Numbered from the stretch's first letter, positions 22,787-35,669 are shown. The stretch: DNA of 64,000 nucleotides from Plantago major (GCA_026545765.1 CM048840.1:24990765-25054764), one strand, 5' to 3'. Numbers and translations: made by a program. The notes: a model not told the origin generated them from the letters alone.

Positions 22787-23468
22787 CTCTTTATATAGAG
22801 TGAGTTTTTCGAAGATCTTAAAGAGATTTAAAGTGAAAGATTAGTGATTCTTTGCAGAAAAACTAATTTGAGAGCAGAAATTTGCAGAGAGGATAGAAGA
22901 AAGAAATTTGCTATTCTTGTGCAAGTCGGAATGTTGGATTAGGCGAAAGTAATTTTCTTAGCCAAAATCCTATATATATAGCAAAGAGATCTCAACAGAC
23001 ATATACATACAAATCAATTTTGTGTGTAAGTATCTGTGTATTACAGACAGGTGTGGGAAAAAGCTTTGTTTGGCATTAAATTCATAGTGGGCCCTGTCTG
23101 AATTTCAACAGTCCACTATTTATTGAGAGTTAATCTCTGCCGTAAAGATCAATCGCCCATTTTATCAAGGGTCACCATTGCTTCTTCAGCAATGATCACA
23201 ATCAACAATTGTAATTGTGCCCATTTAATGAATGTTGGCTATTAGCTATCTGACGTGAATGAGAACACTGTTGTATCTGATTCTATCTTATACTTGTTGT
23301 CTTTTCAAAGTTTTTCACAAAGATAGAAATAATTCAAATTTCAAGATAGTAGTTAACTGTAGACAGTTGTACTATTCTCTTTTGTGTCCCCCCTCACTCA
23401 GTGGTCTAGATATCTGAGTACCTGTCTCAGAAATCTTCAAATAGCTATTTTACCCTTTAGCCTTTGGT
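22787..23468 (-). other. Spacer between pol and ORF3, copy C
   Basis: This noncoding stretch is homologous to the spacers of copies B and D. It contains the purine run GAGGGGGGA (near 23390, minus strand), the TATA box at 22970 and the ORF3 leader. Confidence 0.7.
22970..22981 (-). promoter_or_regulatory. Internal TATA box upstream of ORF3, copy C
   Basis: TATATATATAGG on the minus strand lies about 185 bp before the ORF3 ATG, as in copies B and D. Confidence 0.65.
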
Positions 23469-23515
23469 TTCTGGATACCCGTTCCAGATTCCTCTTCTCT
23501 GGATACCCGTTCTAG
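23469..23515 (-). repeat. Minisatellite after pol, copy C (about 2 units)
   Basis: It has units of TCTGGAACGGGTATCCAGA on the minus strand, the short allele of the repeat seen in copies B and D. Confidence 0.8.
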
Positions 23516-23563
23516 ATTACTTTTCTCTCTTCTTTGATATCTTCTTCAGATATCTGAACTTTT

Positions 23564-26500
23564 TCAGTTCTTTGGTAGCTCCATTAGTCCAAGACTGTGT
23601 CTTAAGGCTAAGAATCTACTTTCTTGTAGTGTCTTAGTGAAGATATCTACAAGTTGGTCTTCAGTGCCAATCTTGAGTATCTCTATATTGCCTTTTTCAA
23701 CATGGTCTCTAATGAAGTGGTGTCTAGCATCAATGTGCTTTGTTCTAGCATGAAACTTAGGATTCTGAGTTATGGCAATAGCACTTGTGTTGTCACAGAA
23801 AATAGGGGTTTTGAGTCCATAGTCTCTGAGTTGTTGTTGTATCCACAATATTTGTGAAGCACAACACCCAGCAGCAATATATTCAACCTCTGTGGTAGAT
23901 GTAGCAATTGAGTTTTGTTTCTTGCTGAACCATGATATCAATCTAGTACCAAGAAATTGACAAGTTCCTGAGGTGCTTTTTCTATCAAGCAATGATCCAG
24001 CATAGTCAGCATCTGAATAGCCAACCAAACTCAATCCACTATCTTTTGGATACCACAATCCAACTTCTACAGTACCCTTTACATACCTTAATATCTTCAT
24101 AGCAATGATGTAGTGTGACTGCATTGGATTTATCTGAAATCTGGCACACACTCCAACTGCATATTGAATATCAGGTCTACTTGCAGTGAGGTATAGTAGA
24201 GACCCAATTAATTTCCTATACTTGTGTTCTTCAACACTCTTGTCAGATTCAGTATAGGTCATTTTGGTTCCAATGCTCATAGGTATCTTAGCATTCTTTT
24301 TAGAAAGCTTTAGATTGAACTTGTTGAGCATGTCTTTTGCATACTTTGTTTGACTAATGAATATTCCATCATTGAGTTGCTTGACTTGCAGTCCTAAGAA
24401 GTAATTCAATTCTCCCATCATGCTCATCTCGAATTTACTTTTCATGAGTTCAGCAAAGTCTTCACAAAGTTGCTTGTCTTTAGATCCAAATATAATGTCA
24501 TCAACATATACTTGAACTAAAAGTAGTTTTCCATCATGGTTCAATGTGAAGAGTGTTTTATCAACATCTCCTTTCTTGAAACCACTTTCTAGTAGGTATC
24601 TGACCAAGGTATCATACCATGCTCTTGGAGCTTGTTTCATCCCATACAGAGCTTTCTGAAGCTTATAGACCATCCTACTTTCTGATGAAACTTCAAAACC
24701 TGGTGGTTGCTCAACATAGACTTCCTCAGAAAGTTCACCATTTAGAAATGCACTCTTGACATCCATTTGATAAACTGTAAAGTCATTATGAGCTGCAAAG
24801 GCTAGAAAGAGTCTTACTGCATCCAATCTTGCAACTGGTGCATAAGATTCATCAAAATCTAGTCCTTCAGTCTGGGTGAATCCCTTGGCAACCAACCTTG
24901 CTTTGTTTCTGGTTATTTCACCAGACTCATTCATTTTGTTTCTGAAAACCCACTTGGTTGCAATTACATATATACCGTTAACAAATGGAACCAGTTTCCA
25001 GACTTCGTTTCTCTCAAATTGATCCAACTCTTCTTGCATTGCAGAGATCCAATCTTGATCCTTCAATGCTTCTTCTATAGTCTTTGGTTCAATGTTTGAG
25101 ATGAAACATCCATAGTGACAATCTGCATTTTCAGCGATTGCTCTTCTAGTTCTAACTCCTTGGTCTATGGGACCAATAACATCCTTTGCAGGATGATTTC
25201 TTATCCATTTCATAATGGATTTTGAACTAGTAGGATGAATATCATTTTGATTTGAATGTGAATCAATATGATCTTGATGAGATACTTGTGCAGTATCTGA
25301 GATATCTGACACATGGGAAATGCCATGGATATCTGACACTTTTTCAGTGTTAGAGATATCTGAATCTTGCATTTCAGCAATCTCATTTTTAGATACCTCT
25401 TCATGATGAAGGTTCTCAGTAACATGTTTCATTTCTGGAATTTTCATAGGAAATTATTCATCATAGCTTAGAGTCATCTGGTTGTTACTAAGCATAGGTT
25501 GCTTTTCATCGTAAGACTCATCCTCTATTTGAATGATAGAATTGTTTCCTTCTGAGGATCCTTTTTCAGAATCTTTAATCATTAGTTCTTTGAACCTATC
25601 TGAGAGATCATCATTCAAGAGTACTTTCTTGTTTCCTTCATAGAACACTACATGAACAGATTCTTCGATCTTTTGCGTTCATTTGTTGTAGATTATGTAG
25701 GCTTTGCTATTCAGAGAGTAACCAAGAAATACTCCTTCATCTGCCTTTGGTTGAAATGTTCTCAAGTATTCTTTTTCATTATTAAGAATAAAACATCTGC
25801 AACCAAACACCCTTAGATGTTTGATACTAGGGGGTCTACCAATGAAAAGCTCGTAAGGAGTTTTGTCATGGTGTTTGTTAATCAGACATCTATTTTGAGT
25901 GTAGCACGTTGTGTTTATAACTTCAACCCAATAAATTTCACTTATTTCAGTGTCAGCAAGCATTGTTCTTGCTGCTTCTTTCAGGGTCCTATTCTTTCTT
26001 TCAGCAACACCATTTTGCTGTGGTGTTCTTACAGAAGATAGTTGATGTTGTATACCTTTGCAGGTACAAAACTCTTTTATTAAATGGTTCACAAACTCAG
26101 TACCATGGTCTGTTCTGATTACAAATACCTTGTCATTTTTCATGACTTCTAACTTATTCAGCAAGTTGGGTATTTCAACCCTTGTATCTGATTTGTGTTT
26201 GAGAAAGACAACCCAAGTGAATCTTGAGTAATCATCAACAACAACCAGACCATACTTCTTTCCTGCATAACTAGTTACTGAGGATTCAAAAAGATCCATA
26301 TGTAACATTTGCAGTGGCCTTTCAGTGGAGTGTCTAGTTTTAGACTTGAAAGATGTTTTGGATTGTTTTCCCATTTGACAAGCTGAGCATACACCTTCTT
26401 TTCTATATGCCATTTTGGGTAAACCATCCACCAACTCTTTCTTGGCTAGTTTGTTCAGAGTTTTGAAATTCAAGTGACTCATTCTTTTATGCCATAGCCA

Positions 26501-26941
26501 ATTTTCTTCAGTGTGGCCAGATTGACTCACCATGAGACATTCTTCAGTTGTGGCGGATGCTCAATCAGCATTATAAAGATTTCCTTTACGCCTTGCAACC
26601 AAGACTGTCTGCTTTGACTCATTGCCAATCACTTTACATAGTTTTGACTTGATCTTGACAGTGTACCCTTTGTCTACTAGTTGACTCATGCTTAGGAGAT
26701 TATATTTCAATCCCTTTATATGAAGCACTTCAGCGATTGTGAGGGATCCAAACTTCAAATTGCCAAAACCTATGGTTGGATTTTCATCTCCTCCAGCAAA
26801 CCTGATAATTGGTCCATCATTTCAATTTTTGTAGTCAATCAGATTTGCTTTGTCTCCTGTCATGTGCTTCCCACATCCATTATCAAAATGCCACTTTGAA
26901 TTAGTCCTTAGAGTGTTCTGCACAAAACAGGAAACAGGAGA
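23564..26941 (-). pseudogene. pol of copy C (protease, integrase, RT, RNase H)
   Basis: The integrase core (26533-25679) is open for 284 codons, with the HHCC finger and D, D, E in LHMDLFE, RTDHGTEF and NGVAERKN. The RT-RNase H block (25447-23564) is intact for 627 codons and ends ELPKN-stop. It includes [22 protein letters not shown] and the [14 protein letters not shown] end missing in B. Breaks lie in the protease part (TGA near 26820), at 26570 (Trp to stop), 25678 and 25448. This is the best-preserved polymerase in the window. The enzyme copies the genomic RNA into DNA, and the integrase inserts it. Confidence 0.93.
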
Positions 26942-29441
26942 TTAGGTTCTCATACCAACAATGGAACCATTTGGACTAAAGAATCTTCCAGTAGGAATCC
27001 ATTTTTGAATGAATTTCTTAGGAACATTATTTTGTCTAACAGGAACATAAGGAGGAATTCTAGTTAAATGATTAGTATCATTGTTATTAAGAACTATTTT
27101 CTTCCTTGGTGCTCCATTTGGTGCTTTCAGATACCTGTTAGGTTTCTGAGTCTGCTTCTCAGCAAACTTAGCTTTCCTAACCAGATTTCTTCTAGCCCTG
27201 GCATTCAGATTTTCAGTGGCTTGATTTATCTTCCACTTCTGATAATTGTTGTGAGCAATTCTAGCCTTTAACCATCGTTCTTGCTCTTGTTTGTACTCAC
27301 GAACAAGTTGTTTCCTGATGGCTTTATAGCCAATACCATTCCGAGCACCTGGTGCTATCTAAGATCTCTTCTCAGCAGCTTTGCTAGTTTCTGGATAATC
27401 TATTTTCTTTCCAGAAAACGTGACATAGGAGAATTTGTCAGCTCTGGCAATTTTTCCTTTTTGAGAGACATAGCATTGTGGGTGATTACACTTCTCAGTG
27501 TTATATTTCTTTCCAGAAATATTCCCATCAGTTTTCCTTTGGACTTGTTTTTCCCACAAAGGCTTAGTCGCAACTGCCTTTCCTTTGTCAACAATCTTAG
27601 TTTTCTGACCAATATTGTAGATTGTTTGGGAATTAACTTGTTGAGCACTAACAAATGTTAGTCCTTCATTACTCTTATTCAGAGTGGTGGGACTGTCTGT
27701 GTGTGTGTCCAGCCCAAGTCCTCTCTTTTCTGAAGGATCTCTTAAATAAGATTGTACTTCAGTAAGAGTGTCACTAGTTTTGGCATAAGATTGAAAAGAT
27801 AGTTCTTTCTTTTTGAGTTCCTTATTCTCAGAAAGAAGATCTTCACATTTCTTTTGAAGATTGGCCATCGCTTCTTTATGTGACTTTTCGGTCTCACATA
27901 TCTGAGCCTTGAGAAATGCATTTTCAGCATCCTTTTTCTCAGATATCTTGATTAATTGAGAATTTTCCTTTACAAGAGAATTATTTTCTTCTTCAAGGTT
28001 TTCGGCTCTAGCTCGGATCATTAGAAATTCTCTTTCGTAGAGATCAAGTTGTCTTTTGAGATTTTCCAGATCTTTGATTCCCTCTTCATCACTTTCATAA
28101 GTATAGCAGGAAGTATGTGTTACCTCATCAGCCATTAGACAAGGTTCAATGTTGGAGATATCTGGAAAGATTTCTTCAGCCATACCACACACTTCTTTCT
28201 TCTTTTGACCAAAGTCAATTATTTCATGAGAGACACCGCACATTTCTGGGGAAGGCGGTGTGGAATCATCTGAATCCTCATCCTCAAATCAGATTTAATA
28301 TCTAGAGCATCCAGTTGGATTTGAATCTTTCTTCAGTGAGCATAGCTCTCTGACTTCTTTTGAAGATTCTTCTGTCATTCTTGTCACCTGTCTTTAGTTT
28401 GTTGAAGGCTGGGCAATCCTTCTTGAAATGACCAGGTTTCTGACAATAGAAACATATATCGTTTCCGATTTCTGCTTCCTCAGTACTAGATACTTTTTTA
28501 GCAGACTTGTTCAGTGAGCTTTGCATATTTTTGTACTGGTGGTAGTTTGAGCCTAGATGCTTTTTCAACTTCTCTTTGGCTTTTCTTCTCTCAATTTCTC
28601 GACTGACATATTTTCCCATTTGCTTTACAGCAAGAGCATCCTCAGTCACCTCCTTACCTTTCTTCTTTTCAGAAGTTCCTTGAGCAACTAGAGCAACATT
28701 CTGCAACTTCTCAGTTATTTGTTCTCTTTGGGTTGTCTCATAGTCAACAGTGGCAAGGTGAGAGAAAAGTTCCACAGGAGTGATATCTGGCATTCCTTGG
28801 TTAAAGTAGAAAAACTTTGTGTGTTCCCAGTTATGATTTAGACTTCTCACAATAGTCTTAATCTTTTCTGACTGGGTATATCTATTACTCTCACCAAGTG
28901 CAGCCATGTCACTCATAAGTGTTATAAACCGGAAATCTAGTTCTTCAAGAGTCTCTGTGGGACCTTGTTTAAAGTTTTGGAATTTGAGCTTCAAAACTTC
29001 GAACTTATTTTCCTTTGTTTTCTCAGTGCCGGCACAGATTTCTTCAATCAATTGACAGGCCACTTTCGCCGTTTTTGCACCCCACAGTTTACACTGTATG
29101 TGCTCTGGAGTAGAACGTATGATGATATTACGGCCTGACCATCCAGTCGATTTATCTTGGCATCTTCCGATGTCCAGAGCTCTCTGGGCTTTGATTCGTA
29201 AATAACTTGACTGGCAGGTCTCCCCCTTTGGTTGACGATCATGCTGTGAAGACCCATCACTTTGTTCTCTATCTCTACCATTTGAAACCTCCATGACTTG
29301 CTTGAGTTGTTGAATGACTATCGGGCCATTCTTTATTACTTCGATAATTTCGTCACTGATGGCTTCTAGGTGGAGCATCATGTTGTTCTTCCATTTTTCA
29401 TAATTCTCTGGCTTGAGAATTGGGGCGTCACTTAAAGACAT
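26942..29441 (-). pseudogene. gag of copy C (nearly intact)
   Basis: The ATG at 29441 (MSLSDAPILKPENYEKW) lies 61 bp after the primer-binding site. The copia gag core is followed by a CCHC knuckle, CFYCQKPGHFKKDC, near 28446. A frame change near 28310 is followed by 294 open codons of acidic and coiled-coil sequence (28243-27359), then a stop near 27360. The basic tail ends GMRT with TAA at 26944-26942. It encodes the particle-forming protein. The long post-knuckle tail is shared with copies B and D. Confidence 0.88.
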
Positions 29442-29502
29442 CCTGCAGCAAACACACTAAACAAACAAATCAAGTGTAGGTGAAAAGCACTTAGTTTGGG
29501 AA

Positions 29503-29520
29503 CCTCCTGCTCTGATACCA
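29503..29520 (-). promoter_or_regulatory. Primer-binding site, copy C
   Basis: The reverse complement TGGTATCAGAGCAGGAGG, complementary to initiator Met tRNA, lies two bases inside the LTR. Confidence 0.9.
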
Positions 29521-29522
29521 CT

Positions 29523-31145
29523 TGTTGGTCCAGATAACGGCAAAGTAAAAGACTAGAGGGGGGGGGGGGGTGAATAGTCTTTTAAAACTTTTGTCGATAA
29601 ACAAAGTTTCTCAGATATCTGTGAAGATATCTCATACTTAATTTCAGAGAGCGGAAGACTTTTCTGTGATAAGTGCACGTGCTCAGCAAGATAAGTGTAA
29701 GTACTTTGCAAGATAAATAAAGCAAGTAATAAACTGTAGAAAGTAAATAACACAAGTCTTTTTATAGTGGTATCTGAAGGTGGCGTAATCCTTCAACTAA
29801 TCCACTTCGGCCTTTCTCAGACCTAGAATCCACTAAGATAGATAAATGAGGTAACCTTACAGATATCTTCTCTTGATTCCTAAATACACTAGGTTCCCAA
29901 CCAAGTGTTCCCCCTGAGTTATTCCCCGGCTTTCACAACCAAGTACTTCCTGTACTCAGAAACCTTTTGAGTTGTTCCTTAGTTTCCCAAACTAAGTAAT
30001 TCTTGTGCTCAATAACCTTGGAGTTATTCCTTAGTTTCCCAAACTAAGTACTTCCTGTACTCCACGCCGTTTAAGGTGTTGGTTAAGGTAAATTGTCAGG
30101 TGAGCTTCTTTAATAACTTGTTCAGTTATTCAGATAGCTCTATGAATCAAGTATACTTAATACACTTTGCAATGTATGGTATATTTTTCTCTACTGACCC
30201 AAGTAAATGATAAGTGTTCAAGAGAATGAAGCTCAGATATGAAATCTTAGTTCAACTCTTTCACAAATAGCAATGCTCGTTAAGGATCAGGACACTTAGA
30301 ACTTTTGTGCTACTTAGAATTAAGAGCTTTGGTCGCAACAGAAAGCTTGAAGGTAAGTAGTTTGCTTGAGAGAGCTTGTGAGAATATTCAGTATGTAGTT
30401 CTGAGTTGTCTAAGGTGTGTTCACAAGCAGTCTAAGTGTTGATATTTATGGATGAATTTGAGTGCCGTTTGAATAGTATCCGTTAGGCTTAAATCAAATT
30501 CAAACTATTGATATCTGAGTATAATCTTATGTGAGTTTGTCTTCTTCTTCAGAAGCTACAGCTTTTATTCAGACAATTTTGTCCGCGCATTTAATGCACT
30601 GTACTATACTTTGTCCTGTAGTCCCAACGGAACTATGCAAGCTTTCTGAGGCTTTGCACGTTCTTTTCCAGAGATCATCATAGCTCTAGATACCACTTGT
30701 TTAAACAACTTGTTATAATATATTTCTTTTTCAGAAGCATATTTTATGTCCAAGGTATCTGACTGTAGATATCTGTGGGCACTTTCCTCGTCTCAGAAAC
30801 CTTTTATTCTCAGATATCTTTTGCAACATTGTGTTTCGAAACACTTGTTTCTTCAAGATATCTGGACATAGGTATTTGAAAATCCCTTGTCTTCAGCAAT
30901 CTTGTGCAGTCTTCAAATCTTCAAATCCGTTGAACTTTTCCTGCTGGATGCCTTCTTCTTGGTCTTCTTCAGAAAATAAAAATTACATTTCGAGACCTAA
31001 CATCCTATACAAGATTTGCTAGACTATCATACTTAGTGAGTTTCCCCTTTTACAATGTTCAAGTGAACCAAGAGTACTAATCACCTTTCTGAGCTAAGAT
31101 AAGTCATTAGGTTGCTGATCAAAATCTAAACAGATAATCCAAACA
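29523..31145 (-). mobile_element. 5' LTR of copy C (1623 bp)
   Basis: In plus orientation it starts TGTTGGTCCAG and ends GGATAATCC-type text closed by AAACA, the reverse complement of a slightly mutated TGTTTGG start. A G run of 13 lies at 29558-29570. The TATA box is altered to CATAAATA (30443-30450), so this LTR promoter may be weakened. Confidence 0.92.
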
Positions 31146-31378
31146 CTTGTGTTATTTACTTTCTGCAGTTTATTACTTGCTTTATTTATCTTGCAAAGTA
31201 TTTACACATATCTTGTTGAGCATGTGCACTTATCACAAAAATTCTTCCGCTCTCTGAAAATAAGTATCAGATATCTTCACATATATCTGAGAAATTGTGT
31301 TTATCGACAAAAGTTTGAAAATGACTGTTCACCCCCCTCCCCCTCTAGTCTTTTACTTTGCCGTTATCTGGACCAACA
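31146..31378 (+). mobile_element. 3' tail of a plus-oriented family LTR (233 bp)
   Basis: It matches the last 233 bp of the copy B LTR, from CTTGTGTTATTTAC to GGACCAACA. It lies directly against copy C's 5' LTR, so C appears to have inserted into this LTR. It could be the 3' LTR end of copy B or of copy A. The left half is missing at the 16371/16372 junction. Confidence 0.85.
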
Positions 31379-31828
31379 GGTTACATAATTCTGCCAATGA
31401 TATTCAACCTTTGTAACTATTTATAAATGTGATCAATCAAATCTTCTAATCCCATAATTCCATCAAAATCGCCATCCACACACTAATTTTCTTAATGGGC
31501 ATGAATCCAGATAGGAGGACCTTTGGATCTATGCCTGACATAGTCTCTTCAACTGATCTTCTAAGAATGTTCTATGAATCGTGTACTAGACGTGCTCTTT
31601 TCAGTTCTAGAAGATAGAAGAGAAACACGTGAGCTAATTGGTGGTGTGTTGATCTTTACATGTCTATCAACAGCATCTTACATACTTCCTTTTCCTTATG
31701 TATAAGATTCGATCGGTAGGATGAGGTATAAGGCTTATCTTCTCTACGATCTCTGGATGGAAGGATTGGTTCTATCCAACTCGAATTTCAACCCCGTTAA
31801 AAACTACATTTTTCCATGAAGTCTCATA
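31379..31828. other. Unassigned flanking DNA
   Basis: I see no coding region, repeat or recognisable element here. It is the first non-copia sequence to the right of the A/B/C cluster. Confidence 0.5.
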
Positions 31829-32128
31829 TACTCTCTAGGCGGGGAAACTCTCTTCGATCTTCTTTCTACTTTTTTGATACGTAACGGGCATGGGGGATCT
31901 GATACTCTCTAGGTGGGGAAACTCTCTTACATTTCTCTCTACTTTCCTGATCTCCATAACGAGCCGTGGGAGGGGGGGATCAGCTGATACTCTCTTGGCG
32001 GGGAAAATATCTTCGATCTTCATTTTCTTGATCTCCATGACGGGCCGGGAGGGGTGGGGGGACCGACATTTATTCTTTAGGCGGGGAAACTCTCTTACAT
32101 CTTCTCTTTACTTTCTTCATCCATAACC
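31829..32128. repeat. Minisatellite, four units of 73-84 bp
   Basis: The units start with ACTCTCTAGGCGGGGAAACT-like text near 31830, 31903, 31988 and 32071, with GATCTCCATAACG-type text between. Each unit ends in a G-rich run. Confidence 0.85.
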
Positions 32129-32151
32129 GGGGGGGGGGGGGGGGGGGGGGG
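32129..32151 (+). repeat. Homopolymer run of 23 G
   Basis: An uninterrupted G run follows the minisatellite. Its exact length is uncertain in any assembly. Confidence 0.9.
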
Positions 32152-32330
32152 CAACCGTGCCATGTAAAAATTTTGTGTCTTTGGTGGGGAGATGCATACC
32201 ACCGCGGGGTTGTTGGGAACCGGTGGGTTGGAAAAAAATAACCGTAACATGTGAAATTACATTTGTATAATATTTGTGTGTGTGTGGTGGGGTGACCACA
32301 TATCACCGCGAGATTGTTGGGAACAATCCT
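32152..32330. repeat. Two-unit imperfect tandem repeat (about 87 bp)
   Basis: The units share AACCGT, CATGT, GTGGGG, ACCACCGCG and TTGTTGGGAAC. The rest up to 32546 is AT-rich with nothing recognised. Confidence 0.7.
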
Positions 32331-32551
32331 ATTGATTGTGTTATATACTTTTGTATATAACACAATAATATTTAGGACCTACTTTTACATTTTCTATAGT
32401 TAACATAAATAAACACTCAATGGTATAATATTGGATGAAGAATGACTACCGACTGACACCACGACCAACGTTGTCTACAAGGAATTTTGACTATCTTATT
32501 TTCTCGATTAATTTATTTAATCCTCACATTTCTATTTATTATTAAAAGTAA

Positions 32552-35041
32552 TGTGACACCCCAGATTTTGACGTACCTTAGTACTTTTTATCCTTGCATG
32601 ATTTATTAGTGTTACTTTATTTGTCTCGAAGTATATTAGAATTATTTTAGTATGTTGGTGAAGTTTGTTTTAAAAGTTCATTATTTATTTTAGAAGTCAA
32701 TATAACTTATCAGTTTGTAATATGTGTGGTTATTTATTTTGTACTTTCTTTAAAGAAGAGAAATTATTTTTGGTGTATTTTTCCTACTTAAAAATCTGAT
32801 TATTTTATCCTTTAATTTGTTGGTGTAATTATTTGAAAATAATTTGATAGTCATCTCTTAAATTTATATTTATGAATGATTAATGTGCCAAGACTTCTTT
32901 TTAATTGTCTAGCTTAATTCAATACTTTATTTGTTTGGTTTTAATGATGTATAATGTGAAGAGTGCCATTTTAATTATGTATTTTAATGTATGTCATTAT
33001 TTGTGTGGCTTGATTAGATTTAAAGATTAACTTCAATTGCATTCATGTGAGTTCATTATACGTTATATTAATAGTAGTTAAGTTAGAAGAAGTCTAAGAG
33101 TCTTTTTAATTATCTTATTTAAATGTAAGTTTTTATGTATGTGATTTATTGATGAATAATGTGAAGTGTTAATTCTCTAATGAATACAAGTCTTTATGTA
33201 TGTGCTTTATTGATGATTTATGTGAAGAGTCTTCCTTTTAATTAACTAATTCAATACAAGCTAATTATATATGTTCTTTGATTGATTTAAAATGTGAAGC
33301 GTCACTTTTTAATTATTTAATTTAAATACATGTCCTTATGTGTGTGTGGCTCTCTTAATGTTTAGAAATTAAAGTGTTATTTTATATTCATATATTTCAA
33401 AATGTGAGTTTCGAAACTTGAGGCTTCTTTAATAAATAAAATATTTTATTTTCTTTTTCATGTTACCGTCTGAAAGGTCGCCCGTAACGTCGAATGTTAC
33501 ATGCTATGTTTCACCTATGTTTCGATCAACGTTCTGATTTTCTTTTCGTTTATCTTTTATGTTACTTATGCATGTCTACTTGTAAGTTAAATATTACATA
33601 TGTATGTTCAATATTTTAAGTTAATTGTTACATGTGCATGTGTAATTGTGAGTTCAATTTAATTCCTCTAATTGTTGCATTTTTTGGTGTGTCACATTTT
33701 ATTTTTGTGTACAAATGACCCTAAGTCATGCCAAAAACGTTTTTGAACTTTTTACCAAGTAAAATATGATCATTTATCATTAGTTATTGTGTTTAAATGT
33801 TTGGAAAAAAATGTGAAAGGTCTCTCTTAATTTTGCACCTTTATTGTTAGTTTTAAAGTGAGTTTTAAGTGCAATTTAAGCCATTTAAATTGCCATTTAT
33901 TTTTTAGCTCTTCAATCATTTCATCTTCACTCAATCCACCCTATAAATACCCCATTCTTGCAGCCACTTTTACTCACAAAAATTATGAATATTTTACTCC
34001 CAAAAATCTTCAAGTACTATTGTCTTTTTCTTTCAAGTTTGTAACTTGTTCTTCTTGCAAGTACTTTCATGGTTCTTGCTCTTCCTAACCTTCAAATGTG
34101 AGTGTTCTACAAAACTATATATATGTATTATTTTCAAAACCTAGAAGGTATTTTAATATGTTTTCAACTTATATATAAGTAATGCATGGTTTCCAAAACG
34201 CATGTTCTATTGCATAAAACCAAATCACGAAAGAGTTTTAACATGCTTCCGCTGATTTTGAAAGATATATATTTTTTATATACATGATTGTTATTTTGTT
34301 TTGATTGACGGTTCAAGAAAGATACGTACGTTTGGTTCAGGTTAATTGGCTTGTAGTTTGGTCAGTTGTGTCTGGCGAGCTACTTGTCGGTTTCCTTTGC
34401 CCATTCCCTTTAAATCGAGTGATAGAAGCCTTCACTGATTTAGTTGGGTCGTAAAATTTCACCCCTGTACCATGACAGGGTCCTGACTGGATAGTTTGAT
34501 CGACTATCAGGGAGACATAAGGCCTGTTTTACTGTGGGGTTATAAGGAGCGGCGTGAAATAATGTTTTTTCTGAAAAGTATACGTTATTGAAAGTATATT
34601 GGATTTTAAGTTTTTGATTTTCATTGTTATGATTTTAATGAAAAGTTCACCCGAAAATCTTTAAACACTCATTGAAGTTTTTCTCACACTTGTTTTTATT
34701 CCCTTCCTTGTAGGTGAGATGGCGGCGAAGAATGAACAACCGATAAACTCAGCAAACTAAGTGTGTAGTTGGGATTTGGGATTTTTGTCAATGAAAATAG
34801 TGTCTTATTGTCTTTTTTAAAAACTCATGTCATTTTCCGTTATATTGTGTATCTTTAAAGACAGGAATGTTGAAATCTTGTGGTTTTATTTGCTGAATAA
34901 AATATATTTTTTATTCCAGCAACTGCGAACGAAAGGTTTTCTGTAGCTTCCCATGTTTCACTAAACGTTCCGGCTCTGTTTTTGCCCGACGTCCCGACTG
35001 AAATTTACTCCTTTTAAAAACCTAAAAGCCGGGGCGTTACA
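32552..35041. mobile_element. Solo LTR of a second LTR family (2490 bp), TSD AGTAA
   Basis: It starts TGTGACACCCCAG and ends GGGGCGTTACA, the usual TG...CA form with short inverted ends. It is flanked by the 5-bp duplication AGTAA (32547-32551 and 35042-35046). A TATAAATA box at about 33942 suggests plus-strand transcription. It contains no coding domain. It resembles gypsy LTRs starting TGTAACACCCC, but the lineage is not certain. Confidence 0.85.
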
Positions 35042-35052
35042 AGTAAACTATA

Positions 35053-35080
35053 CCGTGGCATCGCCACGGGTTATTACTAG
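35053..35080 (+). mobile_element. Helitron 3' end
   Basis: The hairpin CCGTGGC-ATC-GCCACGG is followed by GTTATTACTAG and then T, the Helitron signature of a stem-loop about 10 bp before CTRR and insertion before T. The 5' end was not found; the solo LTR probably sits inside this Helitron. Confidence 0.7.
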
Positions 35081-35196
35081 TATGTGGTGAAATGAGTATG
35101 AGATATTAACTGAGTGGAAAAGTACATGTGGGCCCGCAAATGTGTGGTTATAAATGAGTTTTATTATAAAAGTAATTTCCATAAAAGTAAATGTAA

Positions 35197-35584
35197 GTGG
35201 CTGTTTGGGAAGCGATTAAATGGACAGGGTTTTAATTTGGTTTTAACCGTGAATAGTAACTGAATTATAATTGGATTTTGAAAAATTGTATTTGGGATGG
35301 AATTAAAGTTTTATAGGTTTTATAGGGTTGTTATATAGGGTGTATAAGAGTGAATTAATGTGTGTAAGAGTTTTTAAGATTATTTGATTGGTTTAAGGTT
35401 GTTATAATAAATGAAAAAATAAAGTGAGAGAAAAATAGTAGGTATAAAGATAAAATTTAATTGAATTATGAATAGTTGGTGATTAAAAACGGTTACTGTT
35501 CAACACGATTAAAACCGCCTGGCAAACAGGATGAAAATGATAACTCGATTAAAACCGGGTTTTAGCCGCTACACAAACAGCCTC
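35197..35584. mobile_element. Tourist-like (PIF/Harbinger) MITE, 388 bp, TSD TAA
   Basis: The terminal inverted repeats GTGGCTGTTTGGGAAGCG and GAGGCTGTTTGTGTAGCG are flanked by TAA at 35194-35196 and 35585-35587. There is no coding capacity. Size, TSD and the GGCTGTTTGG ends fit this class. Confidence 0.8.
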
Positions 35585-35669
35585 TAACACTTTTAGTGAA
35601 ACGTCCAAAACGGAAAATTGTAACACTTTAAATGAAACTGAGGGAGTATTATATATCAGTATACTTAAC

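Noticed and set aside
31835..32363. Reading frames over the G-rich minisatellite
   Set aside because: Low-complexity Pro or Lys text from repeats; nothing supports a gene.
33858..34088. 76-codon ORF inside the solo LTR
   Set aside because: It lies at the LTR's promoter/leader region, has no homology I know and is a chance frame.
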